DNA from: Excoecaria cochinchinensis
Taxonomy: Eukaryota > Streptophyta > Magnoliopsida > Malpighiales > Euphorbiaceae
Length of the DNA: 64,000 bases
Assembly: GCA_947683425.1 (NCBI GenBank)
Contig: CANTUQ010000004.1
Coordinates: 29,508,001-29,572,000 of the forward strand
Reading direction: 5' to 3'
The position numbers and the translations under genes are program-made. This document shows positions 54,171 through 61,372 of the stretch, one piece after another. Position 1 is the first letter of the stretch; each line of letters starts with the position of its first letter. The notes beneath the pieces were generated by a model. That model searched no databases. It was not told the DNA's origin and saw only the letters and a list, made by a program, of their open reading frames with translations.

Positions 54171-54413
54171 GATTTCTTCACAGACGGGCAGGCCGCACCT
54201 AGAGCGAGTGACGAGCTAGCCCCTCAGCCCGTCAGTCATTCCAGATTTTCAGTTTTGTTTCTTTGCAAAACTTGACATGGCAAAATACACATAAATGCTT
54301 TATGTTCGTGAAATGCATGAGTCATGCAAAGAAAATGTAGAAGTGGAATCCATCCAAGCTGACCGACGGGTTGGCCATGACTAGCTTGAGCCATGCCTGT
54401 CAGTCGTCAATTT
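54171..54413. promoter_or_regulatory. Putative bidirectional promoter of O1
   Basis: 243 bp between two outward-facing TATA boxes. It contains GACGGGCAGGC, CAGCCCGTCAGTC, GACCGACGGGTTGGCC and CTGTCAGTCGTC, so the CGACGGG/CCCGTC motif appears in both orientations. The same decamer is found in the GC-rich block of the O1 LTR. Confidence 0.55.
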
Positions 54414-54423
54414 CTATAAATAG
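54414..54423 (+). promoter_or_regulatory. TATA box of the PMD gene
   Basis: CTATAAATAG, identical to the LTR TATA box of O1 (22224-22233, minus). It is followed about 30-60 bp later by pyrimidine-rich sequence (TTTCTCCCATTTG...CTCCTCTTCT). Confidence 0.65.
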
Positions 54424-54572
54424 GGGCCTCTTCCTTGGATTTTGTACTTTTCTCCCATTTGTTTTTGGTTAGATCTCCTCTTCTAGGTATTTTCTCTTTT
54501 TTTCGGCCTTTTTCTTTTCCGTTTCTTTTCCTTCTTTTTTTTACATTTAATTTTTGCACCGTAATCTTAGAA

Positions 54573-55176
54573 ATGTCAACCTCGACCCTTAACAAAATGT
54601 ACCATCTTTTGGATGATTCCCGAACTTGGAAAAATGCCACCTGAAATTCCTAAAAAGAGTTAAAGTGCACAAAAACCTCCTGCTAGCTGCGGTTCACTTC
54701 TGGGACCCCTAGTTCCATGTTTTTAAATTCAATTTTCAAGAACTATGCCCCCTGCCTGAGGAATTCACTACAATTATTGGTGCGAGGTTTTCTCCTAGTA
54801 CCCTGCCTTGCTTCTCGAGCAATGGATTATTTTAGGCGAGGGATGTAGCGTTGTCCTTAGGTATTTCATTGTCTACTACTATTAGATTGGCTCCTCGAGA
54901 TGCCACCTTTATTTTAGAGCCATTGATTGAGGCATTAGAAGGCTTTTCTGATATACCTACCTACCGGACCAGTATTGTTCTGTTATTCTGCTTATCCAGA
55001 TATCTAGTGGTGGTTTTTAAGGAATTGATTGGTGATTATCGATTATTCGATATTGTGGATGGCATACATCGAGGTTGACCCCATTTCCCTTGATTCTTAT
55101 TAAGACCATTCTAGGCTTGGATGCTGTCTGTACTGATCCTTCTACTGCCTTCACTGGAAGCCCCTTATTACTCCAG
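54573..55176 (+). pseudogene. Plant-Mobile-Domain-like gene of O1, exon 1
   Basis: The first ATG after the leader is at 54573. After a frameshift the best frame (54851-55078) reads MSLGISLSTTIRLAPRDATF, ILEPLIEALEGFSDIPTYR and LVVVFKELIGDYRLFDIVDG. It ends at CTCCAG|GTAAGT (55176/55177). Together with exon 2 it resembles the aminotransferase-like plant mobile domain carried by some Tat-lineage elements, usually antisense to gag-pol. That fits, since O1 runs on the minus strand. Function in the element is unknown. Stops and a shift make it a pseudogene. Confidence 0.55.
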
Positions 55177-55486
55177 GTAAGTGTTTTGTCATTATTTTAA
55201 AAGGTAGTGTGTCCCTTGTGAATTTTCACACTAGCTTTTCTTAGTGGGAGATACGTCCTTTTGGATTTTCACATAATCCTATGCCTTATTTTTACCTAGA
55301 GTGGACCCTACCCATTCCATCAATTTTTTTTAACAATTTTGACATAAAGCGCAAGGTTTGCAATATCAAAGGCTTTGCACATTATTATTGCAATTTAGTA
55401 GAGCCAATCAATGCTTTACATTACATTCTCAGGATAAAACTTGGCGTTCAGTATTTTTAATTTCTCTATTTTTCTCTATTTTATAG
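55177..55486 (+). other. Probable intron of the PMD-like gene
   Basis: GTAAGTGTTTTG at the start and CTATTTTATAG at the end, 310 bp, AT-rich with stops in all frames. Homologous sequence, inverted, lies in O3 at 40918-40980. Confidence 0.6.
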
Positions 55487-56010
55487 ATATGGTTATAAGC
55501 AAAATTGAAACTGCTGTTAGAGCCTCCTCCTAGGGTGATTGGCACTTATTTGCTGAGGTATTTCCTTTTCGAGCGGTGGTCGTACTCCTTTGAATCTCCT
55601 GATGAAGGCTTTGCTCGATTGGCCATGGTGACTGATCATGATATCAACTTTATGTGCCCTTGGCTACCCCTTTCTTTCGTGATTCAGGATGGTCCTTCAG
55701 GATGCATTCCTTTGTGCGGGTTTCGTAGAGCTACCGTCTATATCACTACTCGCTGTACTTGACAACTTAGTAGGCCACAGGATATTGTGAGGTGTCCACT
55801 ATCTTTCTAGGGTGGCATCCTATCTTCTGCCTTCACTTCTAGGTATTATGATCTCTGGGCACAATTAGCTATGAGGACAGTTATTCCGAGAATCTATGCT
55901 CATGACTTCACTACTACATCTGCATACATGAAGTGGATGGTCATCCCTGCAACTAACAATAGGACTCATCAATACAAGCATCTAGCTGGTGAAAGTAGTA
56001 GAAGATAGTT
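55487..56010 (+). pseudogene. Plant-Mobile-Domain-like gene of O1, exon 2
   Basis: Reads MKLLLEPPPRVIGTYLLRYF, LFERWSYSFESPDEGFARLA, NFMCPWLPLSFVIQD, GFRRATVYITTRCT, stop, QLSRPQDIVRCPLSF, stop, SRYYDLWAQLAMRTVIPRIY and FTTTSAYMKWMV. The YxxxRVARQFGxxQ-like block, then the W..L and Y..W blocks are those of the mobile-domain family in retroelements. Two in-frame stops are present. It ends SRR-stop near 56007. Confidence 0.6.
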
Positions 56011-56222
56011 ATTAGATCACATGAATTTAGGGAAGAATTATGTTTGTTTCTTTTTATAACGGATCTAGATAACAATGTGTACATAGTTTGAACTTTTTTT
56101 TTATTTCATTGCATAATTGTGTACTTTTCAGCATGATTTCATCATACATGATCATCATTTGATATGAATCAATAATGCAGAACTACATCCAATCTTAAGG
56201 TAGATCTTGTGAGCATCAAACT
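56011..56222. other. Sequence between the PMD gene and TR-GAG2
   Basis: About 210 bp of AT-rich sequence, probably the 3' part of the PMD gene or O1 interior. O1 presumably continues beyond TR-GAG2, outside the window. Confidence 0.45.
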
Positions 56223-57587
56223 TGCCACACCCCAAATCAGGCCTGGTCAGAATTGGAGCATTAAGTCGGGAATTCAAGGGCATTTCAGTAATTTGTGCTT
56301 GAGGAAGATTGGATAATAAGGATTTAATGGCAGAGTAATTAATTAAGTATGTTAAGAAGAGAAATGTTAGAGTGTGCTTGTAGTGTATGAAAGTAGGATA
56401 TAAGTGGGTTAAGAGGTTTTATAGTGTGGGTTTGTAGGTATGGTGCCTTGGATGTAAGTGGGTTTTTAAGAAATGATTTGGCGTGACTTAAGTTTGGTGC
56501 CTTGAAGATATTATTGTAAGAGGTGTTAGCGTGTGTATTGTGTATGGTGCAAGGAGGAATAAGTCAAAAGTGGGATTTTTGGTCCTATAGGAAGTTGACA
56601 AGTGGATTGGTAGGTGAGCAATTAATGAGAAAGGAGATAAAGGAAAAGAAGAAAGAGAGGGAGAGCAGAAATTCAAGTTGGGCTCTCTTCTCTCTCTCCC
56701 GTTCTTTCTCTTCTTCTCTTCTTTCCCGTTGCTTGTTCTTCCTCTCTTAGCTGGGTGTGAGTTGGAGCTAATTTGGAAGTGTTTGGGAGCGAGATTGAGA
56801 AGGTAAGTGGTTAGATTTTGGATATTTGTGTTTGGATCTTCTTCTTCTTCTTCTAGTTGCTTTTGATTTTGGAAATTTAAGGTTTGGAAGAGTAATTTGT
56901 GAGTTTTTGGTTTGTACAAGCTTTGGGTTTCAAGAGAAAGTGGGCTCTTGAAGGTAGAAGAGTGAAGCTTCATTCCAGGTTTGGGAGTTGTGTTTGAGTG
57001 TGTGTGTTTGGGAGCTTTGATTTATGAATTCGACTTTGTGAGTTGTTTTGCCTAATTCTCACTTAGGTTGTAAATGTGTTTGTATTGTTTAAATTTCTGA
57101 AATTTTGAGTGTTTTGGCATGTGTATATGCATGATTGATGTGGATAAATGTGATAGTAATGCATGATTAGGATTAAATGGAAGGTATGTGAGTTTGGGAA
57201 ATTTATTGTTTTGTATGTAAATGTGTTTATGCATGTGTTTTTGATAATTTCCGGAATTTTGGTTGTGATATGTTCTTGATGAGGCATGTATGTTATGGGT
57301 TTTTGTTTGGGTAAAGTAATTTTGCATGAGCATGGGATTATTGTAGTGATTTTGTGGATTGATGTGGTTTTTGCTGCAATATTGTGGGTATTAGAAATTT
57401 ATTGGTATTGTGAGTTTGAATTGATATTTGGTGCAAAATTAATTGTTGATAAATATTATAATGTGGTTATTGATGTTGTTGGGTGGCTGGATTTGAGGAA
57501 AGAGACCATTTGAATGTGATTTGTGTGTTGTGGGTGTGTTTTGGAAGAGGGAGAAATCTGCAGAATTCTATAGATTTTGTGAATCCC

Positions 57588-57902
57588 AACTCTGTCGCGA
57601 GCGCGACAGAGACCGGTTATCTTGGCCTGTGCTGTTGCGAGCCCGCGACAGCAAAAGTTGATGTGCTCTTTATCGTGAGCGCGACATCATCGCGATCGCG
57701 ACAGAGCGCAATGCTGGCCTGTGCTGTCGCGAGGACGCGATTTGTCGTGAGCCAGCGATGGAAAAACTTAGACTCTCTATCGCGATCATGACATAGTCGC
57801 GAGCGCGACAGAGCTCGACTTTCCCCTCCTTCCCGCGATCGCGAAACCCGTCGCGCGCACACTATGAAGAGACTATGGTCTCTGTTGCGAGCGCGACAGT
57901 TC
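57588..57902. repeat. CG-dyad block in the TR-GAG2 5' LTR
   Basis: Units include CTGTCGCGAGCGCGACAG, CATCGCGATCGCGACAG, CTGTTGCGAGCCCGCGACAG and CTGTTGCGAGCGCGACAG, with spacers conserved in the 3' copy (GCAAAAGTTGATGTGCTCTT). Unit number differs from 62737-63065. Confidence 0.9.
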
Positions 57903-58447
57903 AGTTGTGCTAAATGAGTTTCCTTTGGCGTACGTGTGTGGTTTTGAACTCCAAGTTTCTTTTGAGTGCCCTTAAGCCTCATATCTGTTAATTTATGAGT
58001 TATGCGAATGCGAATCTATGATATGAATATGCCTATATGTATGTATATATATATATGTATGTAATCTAGAATATTATGGGATGAATGGATTGGATTATGC
58101 ATGGTTTATACTTAGTTATCCTCATCTATCGCATGATTAGGATTTTGTATTGATAATCACTGGTATGATAGTGTTTCCATACTTGACTCTGATATGCTCT
58201 GGAATTTTGGGATAATGTTAAAGTGTGTTGACTGTATTACATTATATGCTTTGCAATATGATTTATATGAGGCATGATTGACATTACGAACTTATGTATA
58301 TGTCTACTATACTCTGGTTTATGCATGTTGGATTATATTATGTGACTCGAAACATGATTTGTATTACGCATGACCTGCTAGAGTCAGTTCAGTGGATAGT
58401 TAGGCATGCCTAATAGAGTCTCTTAGCTGCAGCACCTGTGAATGTTT

Positions 58448-58546
58448 GGACCCATATCAGGTCCCCGTTTGGTTCCTCGCGAACCCTTTATGTGTTCGGA
58501 TCCTCGCGATCCTTTTTAATGTGTTTGGATCTTGTTTAGGATCCCC
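58448..58546 (+). promoter_or_regulatory. Hairpin array in the TR-GAG2 5' LTR
   Basis: GGACCCATATCAGGTCC, GGTTCCTCGCGAACC, GGATCCTCGCGATCC and GGATCTTGTTTAGGATCC in a row. The 3' LTR copy is at about 63612-63710. Confidence 0.8.
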
Positions 58547-59554
58547 CCTCAGTGAAATATTTTAAAAAGATAAAAGGTTTTTGATTTGTACCTGTAAGGT
58601 TCCCTTGTGGCCAGCTGGTACCCGTAAAGTACTGTCCGTATACTCGTTATCCACTATTTTGAGTCAGCAGGTATTCGGTTCGCTTTGTCTGATATGAATA
58701 TGAGAATATGATGACCGTTTGGGTAAGATTTCAGTAATGTGAATCAGCTATCTTTCGGAATGTGATCATGAAAGTCTGAGTGGTCTGAATGTGACTCAAG
58801 TATGTATTTGTATATGCTTTTCCGCCTATGTTGTATTGTGAATGGATTTAATTGATCAGTTGGGAGTGTAAGCATGCGAACTAATATGTGTAAGTACGTT
58901 GGCTTGCATCATTGAATACTATGGTTAAATGTGTGAACGAGTGTTTGTCCTATTATCTTGCAATGCATGTGGATCGACGTCCTGTAAGTGCACGTGCCAT
59001 AATGTAATGATATGCTATATGTTCCTTTGAACTCAGCTATCGCAGTGTTTTTGATACGTTGTTGTGTGTTTGCAATTCATGGCATGATATTGTATGGATT
59101 AGAGTTGTGCAGAGGAAGTGTGGTGGTTTGATGCTATGCACTGGGTTTTTATTTAGTATATGAGTCTTGTGACATGATAAAAGTATGTTTTAGTGCCTCT
59201 TAATGGTGTATGATGGTTGGGTGTAGTATTGCTTGGTAATTGTGTTGCATGTGAACGGGTTCTGCTAAGGTAAGGGTACCTTGGTATGATATGTGCATGT
59301 GTAAATTTTCAAGAGATTATGCATGGTGAAGTGTTGCTATCTTATACCTTGGCGAAACCAATAAGTATATGCATGAGGGATTGTATGTAGTTCTGCATAA
59401 TGATATTTGTATTATGTATGGTATTGCTTTTGCTATGGCTTATTTTATCATAAGTATATGGATATTAATGTGGGTTCTCGAATGAATGCCTTTACTATGC
59501 AAGTCTGATTATATATGTGTTATGAATATCCGCATTTGCCATTTGAATGTGTTA

Positions 59555-59650
59555 TGCCTTGGCGACCATTGTGAATGGCCATCCATTTTCTGGTGTGTTC
59601 TCCCCACTAAGCGTTATCGCTTAGCACGGGCTCTCTTCCCGTGCAGGTGG
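59555..59650 (+). promoter_or_regulatory. Three-hairpin module in the TR-GAG2 5' LTR
   Basis: The best-preserved copy. Stem 1 is CCATT, GTG, AATGG (with CGA/CC flanks). Stem 2 is CTAAGCG, TTAT, CGCTTAG at 59607-59624. Stem 3 is GCACGGG, CTCTCTT, CCCGTGC at 59624-59644. AGGTGG follows. Confidence 0.8.
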
Positions 59651-60120
59651 CAGGTTGTGTTCAGATCGAGTCGCGCATCTGCAGGGTCGGCCACATAGGA
59701 GTTAGAAGTTTTGTATTTTGTTCAGCTTCTGTATCTCAGCTTTTGAATTTTCTGTATTATTATATATATGTAATTATATATATCGATCTAGAGATTTTAT
59801 TGGGATGTGTAAACATTGGTATGTTTTTATATTAAGTTATTCTTTTGCTTTATCATTCGCTTTATGCTCCCGCTGTACGATCATATGTATGCATGTTTTT
59901 ATGCTTCCGTTTAGTGCCTGCGTGTGTGTGAGATATTGTATGATCAGTCTGTGCCCGCAAGGTAAGTCAAGTTTTTAATTAACCCGTATTTATGTATGTA
60001 TGATTATGTATGAATGTATGCTTCCGCGTAGTGTATGTGCATATCCGTGTGAGTGAGCGTCGGGTAGCGCGCCCGCCGGCGTCCTTCCAACGGGGGCGAC
60101 GGTGGGGGCATTACATTTAG

Positions 60121-60133
60121 TGGTATCAGAGCA
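60121..60133 (+). promoter_or_regulatory. Primer binding site of TR-GAG2
   Basis: TGGTATCAGAGCA, followed by CCGG, five bases after the LTR end. Confidence 0.9.
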
Positions 60134-60242
60134 CCGGTTTGGCGGTTCTAGTTGTTTTATTTGTTAAGTGTTAAGTCTTTGCATATGAGTCGGTTTGTGT
60201 TGTGGTCTAATGCAGATGTGTCCTGTCTTGTGTCATGTTTAT

Positions 60243-60841
60243 ATGGAGTCTGATCCTAGTGAGAATGTGGGCGAGACAACAAAAAGTGTGAACCCTGTTG
60301 TAGCTGATCAGAGTGTTTTCGAGCATCTTTTTGTTGGAATCCCGGTCCTGCTTCCGATGATAGGACATTAGTGCAAGGGTTGGTTCGGATTTTGGATAGG
60401 TTGACTTCCCCTCAGGTTTCTCAACGCCCTGTTTGGAAGGTTTCACAGAAAAGAAAGGTGTCGTGTAAAGAGGTGTCAGTGGGAAAGAAAATTTGAGGAC
60501 CTCCGATGTGTCAACAATATCAGACGCAACGTTGGGACAAGTGTAAGAAGAAGTGGGCACCGCCTATATGTCAGCACTGCCAAAAGAGACATCGGGGCCC
60601 ATGTCGGAAGCTCACGGGTGCTTGTTATGGATGTGGCAAAATGGGACACCGGATTGCCGATTGTCCTAAGAAGTTGAGCGAGAATCTAGCTCGGCAAGCT
60701 GGAAAGGATGTAGAGGAACTGCTTAGAGCCGTTCGTGTACCATCAGGAGTTGTTGCGCACCACAGTGAAGTGGTTGAACCTGCAGAGCCTTCCGGTAAGT
60801 TTGTTTGGATATGTTTGAGTAAAGTTTGTTTGGTATCTTAG
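60243..60841 (+). pseudogene. gag: gag remnant of TR-GAG2
   Basis: Starts MESDPSENVGETTKSVNP. Stops and shifts follow, with LVRILDRLTSPQ-like sequence. The whole retrotransposon-gag core is then missing and the frame resumes at MCQQYQTQRWDKCKKKWAPP (60506). The nucleocapsid part is well kept: ICQHCQKRHRGPCRKLTG and CYGCGKMGHRIADC, an intact CX2CX4HX4C knuckle. After EPAEPSGK the DNA reads GGTAAGT (60794-60800) and the frame runs 15 more codons to a stop. Confidence 0.85.
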
Positions 60842-61340
60842 GATGCAAGGATCTTTGGATTTTGTAAGGTTTTGGTAGTACTCTGTATACCTGTCAGCTA
60901 TCTCCAGAAAAAGTTTTTGAATGAAAGCATATTAAATCATAGGGATGGGACAAAGTGCATCATTATAGCATCAATTGCATCACTCTGCATACATGAGTCA
61001 TCTCAATCTCATTACATCAACATCCCTTTGACCATACATGAGAAGCATTGCATATGTGTTTTGACTGAGGGAAAGCTGACAAGGTGTACATGGAGTATTT
61101 GGTATTAAGGTTGAGAGTGGTAATGGTAAGCATAGCAGCTGTTTAGGAAAGTGTTTTGTGTTTGGTTAAAGTTGAGTAGGGATTATTTTGCTAAAATTGT
61201 TTGGTTCGAATATAAGAAAGTGAGCTAAGAGTTCAATGATGGGGATAAGTGTAAGCAAGCGGGTAATTTGGAAGTGAAGTGTATGAGTTTGATGGTGACT
61301 TGGAACGTTGTGTTGAGAATCTTTCCAGTGTGAGTGAATT
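60842..61340 (+). other. Unassigned core sequence of TR-GAG2
   Basis: About 500 bp between the gag remnant and the polypurine tract. An open frame (60872-61108, start MVVLCIPVSYLQKKFLNESI) is present but has no motif I recognise. In TR-GAG1 the corresponding stretch is only about 80 bp. Confidence 0.45.
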
Positions 61341-61372
61341 TCGAGGACGAAATTCTTTTACGAGGGAAGAGT
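61338..61372 (+). promoter_or_regulatory. Polypurine tract region of TR-GAG2
   Basis: ATTTCGAGGACGAAATTC, then ACGAGGGAAGAGT directly before TGTCACACC. Confidence 0.85.

Larger units (their letters stand above)
56223..60115 (+). mobile_element. 5' LTR of TR-GAG2
   Basis: Starts TGCCACACCCCAAATCAGG (the 3' copy has TGTCACACC) and ends GGGGGCATTACA. In order: pyrimidine-rich leader (56690-56750), GAGAAGGTAAGTGG donor-like string at about 56797, a stretch GGGTGGCTGGATTTGAGG near 57480, CG-dyad block, hairpin array 58448-58546, a long CATATG-rich middle, and the three-hairpin module near 59555-59650. Confidence 0.93.

Noticed and set aside
56488..56973. Minus-strand protein repeated at 61638-62126
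   Set aside because: The duplication is explained by the two LTRs of TR-GAG2. The frame is the antisense of a pyrimidine-rich leader.
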